A DNA stretch of 64,000 nt from Salinicoccus halitifaciens (GTDB lineage Bacteria; Bacillota; Bacilli; Staphylococcales; Salinicoccaceae): positions 854,503-918,502 of the forward strand of contig NZ_JAJNCU010000001.1 of NCBI RefSeq assembly GCF_021026095.1, read 5' to 3'. The position numbers and the translations under genes are program-made. Under the pieces are notes generated by a model. It was not told the DNA's origin, searched no databases, and saw only the letters and a program-made list of their open reading frames with translations. Below, piece by piece: positions 9,039-17,698 of the stretch (positions are counted from its first letter, which is position 1; every line of letters starts with the position of its first letter).

Positions 9039-9947
9039 TCAAGGGTTCAGTGACAGGATTGCATCTTCAATTTCTGCCAGTTCCTTCACAGTATACTGGA
9101 ATCTGCCATGGAAAATATATTTGAGGAAGAATTCCTCCAATTCCTCTTTTCCGACCAGAACTTTCACACTGTCATCCTCCGAATAATTCGCGATGGAATA
9201 TCCGCCGCCATCCTTTGGATTGAAGTATATCATCGGCACCACATCATACTGGAGCTTCAGGATGTTCCGAAGTTTCTCGGCAGAGACCTTCGTTTCATCA
9301 ATCACCTGATTATAGTGATTCACCGAAATGTTCTTATCATCCGACTTATCGAAGATGAGGGTCTGTTCCTGCTTCTTATCAAGGTCGAGGAGCTCGAAGA
9401 AAGATTCAATATATGGTAATTCTTCGAAGTTATTCTCGTTCACACCGTGAAGGATATGCCCGCTCCAGTACCTGGAGTCGATCAGGTACAGCCCGGTACG
9501 GGTCAGCACGAGATGATCGATCTTGCGGGTGTTGGTGTAGTTACGGCTCGGGAGGAAGACATTCGATAAAATCAGCATATCCGAGCTGCGGATCTTTTCT
9601 TCCCTGACCAGTTTCTCCTTCAGCTGGAACAAAGCCAGATCCGTCAGATATTCTCCTTTATCCACCGTGAACTGGTGGAGGCTCGTAAGTTTATTGTTCA
9701 AGAGACTCGTATCATTATGATATTTCTCATTGAGCGTCGAAACTTCTTTTTTACGAGTCAGATGCTCTTCTTCAAGTTCACTTTCATATTTATCGACCAG
9801 TGATTTTTTCTGATCTTCATATGAATTCTGGACTTTGCTGATATCATTACGGTGCTTTAAATAATAGACCAGAAACACGATTGCCAGAATCACCAGCAAT
9901 GCAGCAACCGCTATAAAGACCGGGTCTGTAAAAATTTCTGTGTTCAT
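9039..9947 (-). CDS. Membrane-anchored NERD (nuclease-related) domain protein
   Basis: A 302-aa protein. Residues 8-28 form one transmembrane helix. A charged coiled-coil follows to about residue 85 and then a NERD-type domain (about 95-190) with the family core RKIDHLVLTRTGLYLIDSRYWSG, where the second Asp plus Trp-Ser-Gly correspond to the usual IET/K..WxG. The catalytic Glu/Lys of active NERD nucleases is read here as DSR, so activity is uncertain. Start is the ATG 8 nt behind GGAGA; an ATG 6 nt upstream is too close. Single gene with terminator. No function is known. Confidence 0.7.
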   Translation of the reverse strand: MNTEIFTDPVFIAVAALLVILAIVFLVYYLKHRNDISKVQNSYEDQKKSLVDKYESELEEEHLTRKKEVSTLNEKYHNDTSLLNNKLTSLHQFTVDKGEYLTDLALFQLKEKLVREEKIRSSDMLILSNVFLPSRNYTNTRKIDHLVLTRTGLYLIDSRYWSGHILHGVNENNFEELPYIESFFELLDLDKKQEQTLIFDKSDDKNISVNHYNQVIDETKVSAEKLRNILKLQYDVVPMIYFNPKDGGGYSIANYSEDDSVKVLVGKEELEEFFLKYIFHGRFQYTVKELAEIEDAILSLNP

Positions 9948-10160
9948 TCGCATATCTCCTATCCGATTATAGTTCCACAAATCTTTCCATTGATATTATA
10001 ACAATACTGTAAATGGTTTTCGACAGAAAAGATAAAAATCCTCACTGGGGATCTCCCTCAATGTTCCTCTATGTTGACAGAATACACTTAATAAATTGAA
10101 AGTTTTCACTTTAAAAATCTGATTTTTCCACCTTTTCGTTTAACATTTATATGGATATAT

Positions 10161-10185
10161 GTTTTAATGAATGCAACATGGGTAA
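10161..10185 (+). promoter_or_regulatory. Sigma-B-like promoter of acidic lipoprotein gene
   Basis: GTTTTA, 13 bp, GGGTAA, close to the sigma-B consensus GTTTAA-N12-15-GGGTAT. The element overlaps the left arm of the downstream inverted repeat. Confidence 0.5.
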
Positions 10186-10237
10186 TAGAGAGTATGACTT
10201 GCTGCATAGACAAAGAGAGTTAGCAGGTATTACCCAT
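10178..10237 (+). repeat. Inverted repeat / leader stem-loop
   Basis: Perfect 10-bp arms ATGGGTAATA and TATTACCCAT enclose 40 nt, with inner arms CTTGCT/AGCAGG that can pair inside. It lies 38 nt before the start of the acidic lipoprotein gene, so it could fold in its mRNA leader, or be a DNA operator overlapping the -10 region. Confidence 0.6.
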
Positions 10238-10274
10238 AAAATATATTAGGAAATTAAATTAGGAGGCTTTTACT

Positions 10275-10484
10275 ATGGACTTGAAGAAGTATCTAATGGC
10301 AGGCGGACTGGCGTCAGTACTCGTACTTGGAGCATGTGGCGAAGGTGAAACTGAAGAAGATCCAGCAGCCGAAGATCCGGCAATGGAAGAAGGCACTGAA
10401 GAAGAAGGTGCAGAGGATCCAGCAGCTGAAGATCCACTTGAAGAAGATGAAGAAGAAGAGGAAGAGGAAGACGACGAAGTTTAA
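10275..10484 (+). CDS. Small highly acidic lipoprotein (family member 1)
   Basis: A 69-aa protein: a lipoprotein signal peptide with lipobox LGAC (Cys21) and then a low-complexity tail. In the 48 residues after the cysteine, 29 are Asp or Glu and none is Lys or Arg. The signal KKYLMAGGLASVLVLGAC is nearly the same as in two other proteins of this window (at 26.07 and 34.26 kb). AGGAGG lies 7 nt before ATG. It should be lipid-anchored on the outer face of the membrane. Function is unknown; a polyanionic surface or cation-binding role is only a guess. Confidence 0.8.
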   Translation: MDLKKYLMAGGLASVLVLGACGEGETEEDPAAEDPAMEEGTEEEGAEDPAAEDPLEEDEEEEEEEDDEV

Positions 10485-10501
10485 TCTCTTTCATGAAATT
10501 A

Positions 10502-10536
10502 AAACCCGGGGGAATTCCCCCGGGTTTATTTTTGTA
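10502..10536. terminator. Bidirectional terminator between acidic lipoprotein and metK
   Basis: Stem AAACCCGGGGG/CCCCCGGGTTT with an AATT loop, followed by ATTTTTG; it overlaps the metK stop codon on the other strand. Confidence 0.88.
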
Positions 10537-11719
10537 TTGGATGGTTTAAATATTCTTTTATATACGCGACCTTATCCACTGCTTCCCACGGTGCGTCCAG
10601 ATCTTCACGACCAAAGTGGCCGTAGCTTGCCGTGTCCTTATAGATCGGCCGCTTCAAGTCCAGCATCCTGATGATGCCGTCGGGTGATAAGTCGAACAAT
10701 GCCCGGATCGCCTCGACGATTTCCGTTTCACTGACCTCCGAAGTGCCGAAGGTGTCGACTGCAATGGATACAGGCTGGCTGACGCCGATCGCGTATGCGA
10801 GCTGTATCTCACATTTATCGCATATGCCGCTTGCCACGATGTTTTTCGCGATGTACCTTGCAGCATAGGCAGCCGAGCGGTCGACTTTCGTCGGGTCTTT
10901 TCCGCTGAAGGCACCGCCGCCATGGCGTGCATACCCGCCGTAAGTGTCCACGATGATCTTCCGGCCGGTCAGGCCTGCGTCACCCTGCGGTCCGCCGATG
11001 ACGAACCTGCCGGTCGGGTTGATGAAGTAACGTGTTTCCGAGTCGAGAAGATGCTGCGGCACCACCGCTTCGATCACGTGCTCAAGCAGGTCATCGTAGA
11101 TCTGCTGGGTCGAGACGCCTTCACTGTGCTGCGTGGAAATGACGATGGTGTCCACCCGCTTCACATTATCCTCCTCGTCATACTCGACCGTCACCTGCGT
11201 TTTGCCGTCCGGCCTCAAGTAATCCAGTGCGCCGTTCTTCCTCACTTCAGCCAGCTGTTTCGACAGCTTATGTGCAAGGGAGATCGGCAGCGGCATCAGT
11301 TCAGCCGTTTCATTTGAAGCATACCCGAACATGAGGCCCTGATCCCCCGCCCCTGTCGTCACTTCATCGGTCTTCCGCGTCTCTATCGCGTTGTCCACGC
11401 CGACTGCGATATCTTCAGACTGCTCATCAATGCCTGTCAGGACCGACATCGTCTTGTAGTCATAACCGTATTTTGCATCGATGTAGCCGATGCCCTTCAC
11501 CGTCTCCCTCACAATTTTGGGGATATCCACGTAAGTCTCTGTGCTGATTTCACCGACGATCAATGCAAGACCTGTGTTGACCACTGTCTCACATGCCACA
11601 CGTGCATCCTTATCCCGTGTGAGGATTTCATCCAGAATCGCATCCGAAATCTGGTCCGCTATCTTATCAGGATGACCTTCGGTCACCGATTCCGATGTAA
11701 ATAAAATTCTTTCGCCCAT
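10526..11719 (-). CDS. metK: S-adenosylmethionine synthase
   Basis: Makes SAM from methionine and ATP; 397 aa, full length. The family signatures are visible: [20 protein letters not shown] (7-26), [12 protein letters not shown] near 120 and [19 protein letters not shown] near 265. Conserved His15, Asp17 and the lysines of the ATP site are intact. The ribosome site AAAGGAG sits about 12 nt before the ATG, which is rather long. Controlled by the SAM riboswitch upstream. The pckA gene 1.3 kb away is the usual metK neighbour in Bacillus and staphylococci. Confidence 0.97.
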   Translation of the reverse strand: MGERILFTSESVTEGHPDKIADQISDAILDEILTRDKDARVACETVVNTGLALIVGEISTETYVDIPKIVRETVKGIGYIDAKYGYDYKTMSVLTGIDEQSEDIAVGVDNAIETRKTDEVTTGAGDQGLMFGYASNETAELMPLPISLAHKLSKQLAEVRKNGALDYLRPDGKTQVTVEYDEEDNVKRVDTIVISTQHSEGVSTQQIYDDLLEHVIEAVVPQHLLDSETRYFINPTGRFVIGGPQGDAGLTGRKIIVDTYGGYARHGGGAFSGKDPTKVDRSAAYAARYIAKNIVASGICDKCEIQLAYAIGVSQPVSIAVDTFGTSEVSETEIVEAIRALFDLSPDGIIRMLDLKRPIYKDTASYGHFGREDLDAPWEAVDKVAYIKEYLNHPIQK

Positions 11720-11761
11720 TTTTGTATATTGCTCCTTTAAGTTATTGGCTATCTCTTAAAA

Positions 11762-11914
11762 CAAAATAAAGTCTTTTCTCAAACATAGAGAAAAGACTCC
11801 GCTCTTCCCCTTATCGCTCAGAATACTCTGCGTTCTTTAGCACCTTTCTTTAATAAAAAGAGGTTGCTGGGCTTCAACGGGTCTGTTCCCTCCACCTGCT
11901 CTGGATAAGAGATA
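11762..11914 (-). promoter_or_regulatory. SAM-I (S-box) riboswitch of metK
   Basis: On the minus strand the aptamer (about 11808-11912) contains the conserved CTTATCCAGAG, GGTGGAGGGA, TGAAGCCCAGCAACC, AGGTGCTAA and closing GATAAG. The expression platform is the terminator stem AGTCTTTTCTC/GAGAAAAGACT followed by a T-rich run (11762-11798). SAM binding should stop transcription ahead of metK. Confidence 0.95.
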
Positions 11915-11920
11915 ACTCAG

Positions 11921-11949
11921 GTTATAATATACTAGAATGGCTGCGACAA
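11921..11949 (-). promoter_or_regulatory. metK promoter
   Basis: On the minus strand TTGTCG, 17 bp, TATAAC, ending about 7 bp before the riboswitch P1 stem. It sits only 20 bp after the stop of the upstream lipoprotein gene. Confidence 0.6.
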
Positions 11950-11969
11950 TACAAGAGGTTCCGTTTTTA

Positions 11970-12749
11970 TCAGTCCAGGTTATCCACTGCGTACTGCGCC
12001 TCTTCCGCCGTGAACTGCTCCCCGTACTCTGATATCAGCTGGTCATATATTGCGGCATTCGACATGCTCATGACTTCACGGTAAGTCTTCGCAGACTCCA
12101 GCGCATTCGCATTCCAGTCCCACTCCATGGTATCCACAGCATACTGTGCTGCGTCAGCCGGGAAATTCTCTCCGTATTCAGAGACAAGCTGATCGTAGAT
12201 GCCAGCCTTTGACATATGCAGGACTTCGGCATAAGTGTAGGCACTGTCCAGCGCCGCCCGCCATTCCGCCGGTACATCGTCCCCGGATGCCGCATCCTCA
12301 CTGTCACCGATATCACCGGTGCCGAGGTCCGCCTCAGTCTCGGCTTCATCATCTTCTGCACGCAGGGAAGATATGTCATCTTCAAGTGACGCGATTTCAC
12401 CATTCAATTCATCATTTTTCGCTTCCAGTGCTTCAACTTCAGATGCCAGGCCCTCATTTTCTTCCTGCAGTTCGGCATTCATGCCTTGAAGTTCTTCATT
12501 CTCATTCTTCAGTTCATCAATTTCCTCATCATCCCCTTCACCGCCGGCAGCTTCTTCAGCCTGTTCCCTCAATTCCTGATTTTCCTCTTCCAGGCTTCCA
12601 ATCGCCTCATTCAACTGCTCGTTTTCAGCTTCGGTCTCGGCGAGTGCCTCAGATAGTTCGTCAGCTGCGGTATCCGATTCTGCTTCGGGGCTGCAGCCGC
12701 TTAAAATCATCATTATTCCAAGGCCGGACCCTATAAAGAATTTTTTCAT
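11970..12749 (-). CDS. Coiled-coil lipoprotein with two Ltp repeats
   Basis: A 259-aa lipoprotein: lipobox ILSGC (Cys19), a long Glu-rich coiled coil (about 30-135), an acidic linker, then two repeats of about 48 residues (161-208 and 213-259). Each repeat has the pattern Y.EV..MS.A.IYDQL.SEYGE.F....AQYAVD of the host-cell-surface lipoprotein family (Ltp, PF07553). Phage Ltp proteins block DNA injection by related phages, but chromosomal copies are of unknown role. ATG follows AGAAGGGGAG. No terminator is seen before metK's own promoter. Confidence 0.82.
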   Translation of the reverse strand: MKKFFIGSGLGIMMILSGCSPEAESDTAADELSEALAETEAENEQLNEAIGSLEEENQELREQAEEAAGGEGDDEEIDELKNENEELQGMNAELQEENEGLASEVEALEAKNDELNGEIASLEDDISSLRAEDDEAETEADLGTGDIGDSEDAASGDDVPAEWRAALDSAYTYAEVLHMSKAGIYDQLVSEYGENFPADAAQYAVDTMEWDWNANALESAKTYREVMSMSNAAIYDQLISEYGEQFTAEEAQYAVDNLD

Positions 12750-12839
12750 GACTTTTACTCCCCTTCTAAATATTTACATATAAGTATATAACATTTCTTT
12801 CGTAAAGTAAGGGTAAAAAACGTTTTATTTCAAATATTA

Positions 12840-13006
12840 CGAATAGTCTATAAATAATATTATATAATAAGTGTAAAATGTACCTTTTATGAAAGGTTGT
12901 CTTAACATTTTATTTCACAGATAGTATGATGAAAGGTAAACGCGAATAGTCCCATTTTTAATGTGTTACATCATTTGATAATGTGTTATACTACTTGCGA
13001 ATAGTC
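12840..13006 (+). repeat. Three copies of CGAATAGTC upstream of pckA
   Basis: The nonamer CGAATAGTC occurs at 12840-12848, 12943-12951 and 12998-13006, all in the non-coding region between the Ltp lipoprotein and pckA. The last two share GCGAATAGTC. Direct copies of AATGTGTTA also occur at 12960 and 12980. Confidence 0.6.
12982..12992 (+). promoter_or_regulatory. CcpN-like operator / pckA promoter region
   Basis: TGTGTTATACT fits the CcpN operator consensus as I remember it (TRTGHYATAYW). CcpN represses pckA and gapB on glucose in Bacillus. The TATACT inside it is a plausible -10 for pckA, 43 bp before the start codon; the -35 is poor. Confidence 0.5.
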
Positions 13007-13034
13007 ATCAAATTCTACTCCTGGAGGCATACAT

Positions 13035-14612
13035 ATGGTCAACCATTCTGAATTAATTTCCAAGCTGGTATCCAAAGATACCACAAAAGTTCAACTTTCC
13101 ACTCCCCATCTCGTCACCGCTTCACTCAGAAGAGGCGAAGGCGCACTGACGGACACAGGCGCACTCAGGGCAGAAACTGGAAAGTACACCGGGCGCAGTC
13201 CCAAAGACCGCTTCATCGTTGAAGATAACGTTTCGGACCATAAGGTCGACTGGGGTGAAGTGAACCAGCCGATCTCCGAAGAAGTATTCGACAACCTCTT
13301 CGAAAAAGTGATCGACCACCTGAACAGTCAAGATGAGACGTTCGTATTCAAAGGTTATGCGGGTGCCGATGAAAGCACACGCCTGAACCTGCAGGTCATC
13401 AATGAGTTCAGCTGGCACAACCTTTTCGTGCAGAACCTCTTCATCCGACCAGAGACCAAAGAGGAAGCTTTGAACATCGATCCTGAATTCACCATCGTCT
13501 CCGCCCCGAATTTCAAGGCCGATCCTGAAACGGACGGTACAAACTCAGAGGCATTCGTCATCGTTTCCCTTAAGAAAGGTATCATCCTGATCGGCGGTAC
13601 CGAATATGCAGGAGAAATGAAGAAATCCATCTTCTCGATCATGAACTACCTGCTTCCGGAACAGGGTGTCATGAGCATGCACTGCTCTGCAAACGTCGGT
13701 GAGAACAAGGATGTCGCCCTCTTCTTCGGCTTGTCCGGAACAGGCAAGACGACATTGTCAGCCGATCCCCACCGTGACCTCATCGGTGATGATGAGCACG
13801 GCTGGAACGACGAAGGCGTCTTCAACATCGAAGGCGGCTGTTATGCGAAGACCATCGACCTCTCAGCGGAAAAAGAACCTGAGATTCACGGTGCAATCCG
13901 TTTCGGTGCCGTTCTTGAAAACGTCGTGCTCGATGAAGACGGTACACCGGACTATGAAGATAATTCACTGACTGAAAACACACGTGCAGCCTACCCGCTC
14001 CACCATATCGACAATGCACGCATCCCTTCAGTGGCCGGCCACCCGCAGACGATCATCTTCCTGACGGCAGATGCGTTCGGCGTACTTCCCCCGATCAGCA
14101 AACTCGACCGGGATCAGTCGATGTACCATTTCTTAAGCGGCTTCACTTCCAAGCTCGCAGGTACTGAAAGAGGCGTCACAGAGCCGCAGCCGGTATTCTC
14201 TTCCTGCTTCGGTTCCCCGTTCCTTCCATTGGAAGCGACCGTCTATGCGAAGATGCTCGGCCGTCTGATTGAAAAACATGACGTGAACGTCTACCTGGTG
14301 AACACCGGATGGACCGGCGGCGGTTACGGTGTCGGACGCCGCATGGACCTCAAACATACACGCACGATGATCCGCCGCGCAATCAGCGGAGAGCTCGAAC
14401 TCGGCGAATTTGAAAAGGATGAAGTATTCGGCCTGAATGTACCTGTCACGATCACAGGTGTACCCGACGAACTCCTCATGCCTAAAAATACATGGCTGGA
14501 TGAAGACGGCTACGACGAGCGTGCGAATAAACTGAAAGAACTGTTTAAAGAAAACTTCTCCAAATTCGGTGAAGAATCAAAAGAAATCGCTGAAAAAGGC
14601 GGATTCCAATAA
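13035..14612 (+). CDS. pckA: Phosphoenolpyruvate carboxykinase (ATP)
   Basis: Converts oxaloacetate and ATP to phosphoenolpyruvate, the entry to gluconeogenesis; 525 aa. The P-loop GLSGTGKTT is at 232-240. The substrate and metal sites are recognisable as TGRSPKDRF (about 52-60), MHCSANVG, and [12 protein letters not shown] near 425. Ribosome site TGGAGG is 7 nt before ATG. It is monocistronic with a strong terminator. The upstream region carries a CcpN-like site and short repeats, suggesting carbon-source control. Confidence 0.97.
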   Translation: MVNHSELISKLVSKDTTKVQLSTPHLVTASLRRGEGALTDTGALRAETGKYTGRSPKDRFIVEDNVSDHKVDWGEVNQPISEEVFDNLFEKVIDHLNSQDETFVFKGYAGADESTRLNLQVINEFSWHNLFVQNLFIRPETKEEALNIDPEFTIVSAPNFKADPETDGTNSEAFVIVSLKKGIILIGGTEYAGEMKKSIFSIMNYLLPEQGVMSMHCSANVGENKDVALFFGLSGTGKTTLSADPHRDLIGDDEHGWNDEGVFNIEGGCYAKTIDLSAEKEPEIHGAIRFGAVLENVVLDEDGTPDYEDNSLTENTRAAYPLHHIDNARIPSVAGHPQTIIFLTADAFGVLPPISKLDRDQSMYHFLSGFTSKLAGTERGVTEPQPVFSSCFGSPFLPLEATVYAKMLGRLIEKHDVNVYLVNTGWTGGGYGVGRRMDLKHTRTMIRRAISGELELGEFEKDEVFGLNVPVTITGVPDELLMPKNTWLDEDGYDERANKLKELFKENFSKFGEESKEIAEKGGFQ

Positions 14613-14629
14613 TACTTTTCAAGAATATG

Positions 14630-14661
14630 AAACCCATCTGAGTTTTCTCAGATGGGTTTTT
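14630..14661 (+). terminator. pckA terminator
   Basis: Stem AAACCCATCTGAG/CTCAGATGGGTTT with a TTTT loop and a T-run. Confidence 0.9.
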
Positions 14662-14831
14662 ACATTACATGTGGAAATCCATCATCTTTGGTTACTTTTA
14701 CTAAGTCTATTACATATAAATATTATAGAACCATATATTAGGTGGTTTGCTTAATATATTCCGTTATGTTAACGTTGATAATGTCGTATTAAAAATAAAG
14801 CACATAAAAGCTTAATTAAGGAATGGGTATT

Positions 14832-15872
14832 TTGAGTGTGATAGAAATTAAAGATGTCACCAAAGTGTTTGGGACATACACCAAAGAAGTGGAACAATTA
14901 TTACATAATAATGCATCCAAAGATGAAATACTGGATGCGACCGGCGCCACCGTCGCCGTAAAATCCGCAAACCTGAAGATTGAACAAGGTGAGGTTTTCG
15001 TCGTCATGGGCCTTTCAGGCAGCGGCAAGTCTACTTTGATCCGGCTGATCAACCGGCTGATCGAACCGACCGTCGGTGATCTGATGATCAAAGGGAAAAA
15101 TGTTGCGAAACTGAGCGCCGGGGAACTGAGGAACTTCAGACGGGAAAACCTGAGCATGGTCTTCCAGAACTTCGCCCTCTTCCCTTTCAAGACTATATTG
15201 GAGAATGCCGCATTCGGCCTTGAAGTGCGCAGCATCCCTAAAAAAGACCGTCTTGAAAAAGCGCGGCATGCGCTTGAACTGGTCGGCCTCGGCGGTTATG
15301 AGAATCAAAAGCCGAATCAGCTGTCGGGCGGCATGCAGCAACGTGTGGGGCTCGCCCGTGCGCTCGCAAGCGACACCGACATTCTGCTGATGGACGAAGC
15401 ATTCTCAGCCCTCGATCCCCTGATTCGGAAAGAAATGCAGCAGGAATTGCTCCAGCTCCAGCAGAAGATGCAGAAGACCATCGTCTTCATCACCCATGAC
15501 CTCGATGAAGCATTGAGCATCGGGGACCGGATCGCCCTGATGAAGGACGGGGAGATCGCACAGGTCGGCACACCTGAGGAGATTGTGACCAATCCGGCCA
15601 ATGACTACGTCAAGGCCTTCGTGAAGGACATCGACCGTTCGAAAGTGCTGAAAGTCAAACACATCATGCGTCCGGCGAATCCGCAGGAAAACACCGATGC
15701 CAATCCGGCGATAGATGCAGAGGCGCTCTTATATGAATCATACTATTCATTCAAGAACGGCGTGAGGGAGCTCACTGTAAAAGATAAGGGCGAAGTCGCC
15801 GGCATCGTGGAGTTCGAGCATGTATTCGAAGTCTTATCCATAGGAAATGAGGTGGAAGAAGATGTTAGATAA
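14832..15872 (+). CDS. opuAA: Glycine betaine ABC transporter, ATP-binding subunit
   Basis: ATPase of an OpuA/ProU importer for glycine betaine or proline betaine. Walker A GLSGSGKST is at 60-68, signature LSGGMQQR near 160, Walker B ILLMDEAFSALD. The N-terminal extension with EVEQLLHNNASKDEILDATG is typical of OpuAA/ProV. The C-terminal regulatory part is short, holding at most one incomplete CBS-like unit, against two in Bacillus. I prefer TTG at 14832 because AAGGA ends 9 nt before it; an in-frame ATG at 14823 overlaps that site. First gene of opuAA-AB-AC. Confidence 0.93.
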   Translation: MSVIEIKDVTKVFGTYTKEVEQLLHNNASKDEILDATGATVAVKSANLKIEQGEVFVVMGLSGSGKSTLIRLINRLIEPTVGDLMIKGKNVAKLSAGELRNFRRENLSMVFQNFALFPFKTILENAAFGLEVRSIPKKDRLEKARHALELVGLGGYENQKPNQLSGGMQQRVGLARALASDTDILLMDEAFSALDPLIRKEMQQELLQLQQKMQKTIVFITHDLDEALSIGDRIALMKDGEIAQVGTPEEIVTNPANDYVKAFVKDIDRSKVLKVKHIMRPANPQENTDANPAIDAEALLYESYYSFKNGVRELTVKDKGEVAGIVEFEHVFEVLSIGNEVEEDVR

Positions 15873-16701
15873 TCTCCCCCGCCTCCCCCTTTCTGAATGG
15901 ACTTCGGACTTTGTCAGATGGGTCACCAGCGCCTTCGACTTCATTTTCGATCCGATCAACAATTATCTCGGCACTTTGATGAATTGGATCATCAATATAC
16001 TGGAGTTTATACCGCCTTTAATATTCATACTGATCGTGATGGGCCTGTCGGTCATCTTCATGAAGAAGAAGATCCTCTCCCCAATACTTATAGGCATCGG
16101 CCTTTTGTTCATACAGAACCAGGGCTTATGGGAGAACTTTATTGATACGACGACGCTCGTCATCATCAGTGGATTGATATCGATTGTGATCGGTGTGCCG
16201 CTCGGCATATTGATGTCGAAGAGCGATGTTTTTGAAACGATCATGAAGCCGATACTCGATCTGATGCAGACGATGCCGGCTTTCGTCTATCTGATACCGG
16301 CAGTGGCATTTTTCGGGATCGGTATGGTGCCGGGTGTATTTGCATCGGTGATTTTTGCCTCACCACCGACGATCAGATTGACCAACCTCGGCATCAGGCA
16401 AATTTCTACAGAATTGATTGAAGCGAGTGACTCATTCGGTACGACACCGATGCAGAAACTGCTCAAAGTGCAGCTGCCCCTGGCAAGACCGTCCATCATG
16501 GCAGGCATCAACCAGACGATCATGCTTGCACTTTCGATGGTCGTCATCGCATCCATGATCGGCGCGCCGGGATTGGGTACAGAAGTATTGAGCTCGCTCC
16601 AAAGGGCTCAAGTTGGACCAGGATTTGTTGCGGGACTTGGAATCGTCATATTGGCAATCATCATTGACCGATTCACCCAGTCCGGCAGTACAAATAAATA
16701 A
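15862..16701 (+). CDS. opuAB: Glycine betaine ABC transporter, permease
   Basis: Membrane subunit of 279 aa with about seven hydrophobic segments. The permease EAA loop, reading ELIEASDSFGTTPMQKLLKV, contacts the ATPase. The start ATG is 6 nt behind GAGGTGG and overlaps the end of opuAA by 11 nt, indicating translational coupling. The sequence following the N-terminal amphipathic part (residues 1-40) resembles OpuAB rather than the OpuB/OpuC permeases. Confidence 0.93.
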   Translation: MLDNLPRLPLSEWTSDFVRWVTSAFDFIFDPINNYLGTLMNWIINILEFIPPLIFILIVMGLSVIFMKKKILSPILIGIGLLFIQNQGLWENFIDTTTLVIISGLISIVIGVPLGILMSKSDVFETIMKPILDLMQTMPAFVYLIPAVAFFGIGMVPGVFASVIFASPPTIRLTNLGIRQISTELIEASDSFGTTPMQKLLKVQLPLARPSIMAGINQTIMLALSMVVIASMIGAPGLGTEVLSSLQRAQVGPGFVAGLGIVILAIIIDRFTQSGSTNK

Positions 16702-16723
16702 AATATATACAGGAGGATTTATT

Positions 16724-17641
16724 ATGAAGAAATGGCATCTTTTATTTCTTACAGCCGCTCTGACACTCGTGCTTGCTGCATGTGGTGATGAGGGTGCAGA
16801 AACAGACACTGGCGAAGAAGACAGTGCAGACAGCACCGGAGAAGAAGGTTCTGAAGCAACAGGCGACCTTGGTGAGGAAGACCTCACACTTTCATATGTG
16901 GAGTGGGATTCGGAGATCGCGTCCACACACGTGATTCAGAAAGTCCTGCAGGATGAAGGTTACAACGTTGAAATCACACCTTTGGACAACGCCGTAATGT
17001 GGCAGTCCATCGCAACGGATGAGGCGGATGCGATGGTCAGTGCATGGCTGCCGCTGACACACGGTAACCTGTACGATGAATACGAAGGCGACATTGTCGA
17101 CCTCGGGCCGAACCTTGAAGGTGCCGCAATCGGCATGGTCGTCCCTGAAGACTTCCCTGTCGATTCAATCGCCGACCTCGGCGATGAAGCGAACCAGACG
17201 GTGACGGGCATCGAACCGGGTGCAGGCGTCGTCCAGGCAGCTGAAAGAGCTGTTGACGAAGATTATGAAAACTTGAGTGACTGGGAAGTACAGACTTCCT
17301 CATCAGGCGCCATGGCGACTGAACTCAGAAGTGCCGTCGAGAACGGTGAAGAAATCGTCGTGACCGGATGGTCACCGCACTGGAAGTTCCAGGAATTCGA
17401 CCTCAAATATCTTGAAGATCCGGAAGGTTCCTTCGGGGAAGCTGAGACGATCAACACGATCGTAAGACAGGACCTTGAAGCGGACAGCCCGCATGCATAC
17501 AGTGTACTCGATAATTTCTATTGGGAAACCGACCACATGGAAGAAGTGATGCTTGAAATCGAGCAGGGCGCTTCTCCACAGGAAGCTGCTGAAACTTGGG
17601 TTGAAGACAACGCCGATTTAGTATCAGAGTGGACTGAGTAA
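16724..17641 (+). CDS. opuAC: Glycine betaine-binding lipoprotein
   Basis: Substrate-binding lipoprotein of 305 aa: lipobox LAAC (Cys19), an acidic linker (20-53) and an OpuAC-type periplasmic-binding fold. Tryptophans expected to form the betaine cage are in MWQSIATDEAD, SAWLPLTHG and TGWSPHWKF. Ribosome site AGGAGG is 7 nt before ATG; it follows opuAB by 22 bp. The Asp/Glu-rich linker is longer than I would expect in non-halophilic relatives. Confidence 0.93.
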   Translation: MKKWHLLFLTAALTLVLAACGDEGAETDTGEEDSADSTGEEGSEATGDLGEEDLTLSYVEWDSEIASTHVIQKVLQDEGYNVEITPLDNAVMWQSIATDEADAMVSAWLPLTHGNLYDEYEGDIVDLGPNLEGAAIGMVVPEDFPVDSIADLGDEANQTVTGIEPGAGVVQAAERAVDEDYENLSDWEVQTSSSGAMATELRSAVENGEEIVVTGWSPHWKFQEFDLKYLEDPEGSFGEAETINTIVRQDLEADSPHAYSVLDNFYWETDHMEEVMLEIEQGASPQEAAETWVEDNADLVSEWTE

Positions 17642-17648
17642 AACAAAG

Positions 17649-17687
17649 ACCCCCTGGCATCTTTTTGAGATGTCAGGGGATTTTTGT
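17649..17687 (+). terminator. opuA operon terminator
   Basis: Stem CCCCTGGCATCT/AGATGTCAGGGG with a TTTTTG loop, followed by ATTTTTG. Confidence 0.88.
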
Positions 17688-17698
17688 TTCTACAGTAA

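Larger units (their letters stand above)
9948..10274 (+). other. Gene-free stretch: divergent promoters and structured leader
   Basis: The left part should hold the promoter of the NERD gene. The right part holds the sigma-B-like promoter and a large inverted repeat (annotated separately). Nothing else is recognised. Confidence 0.5.
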
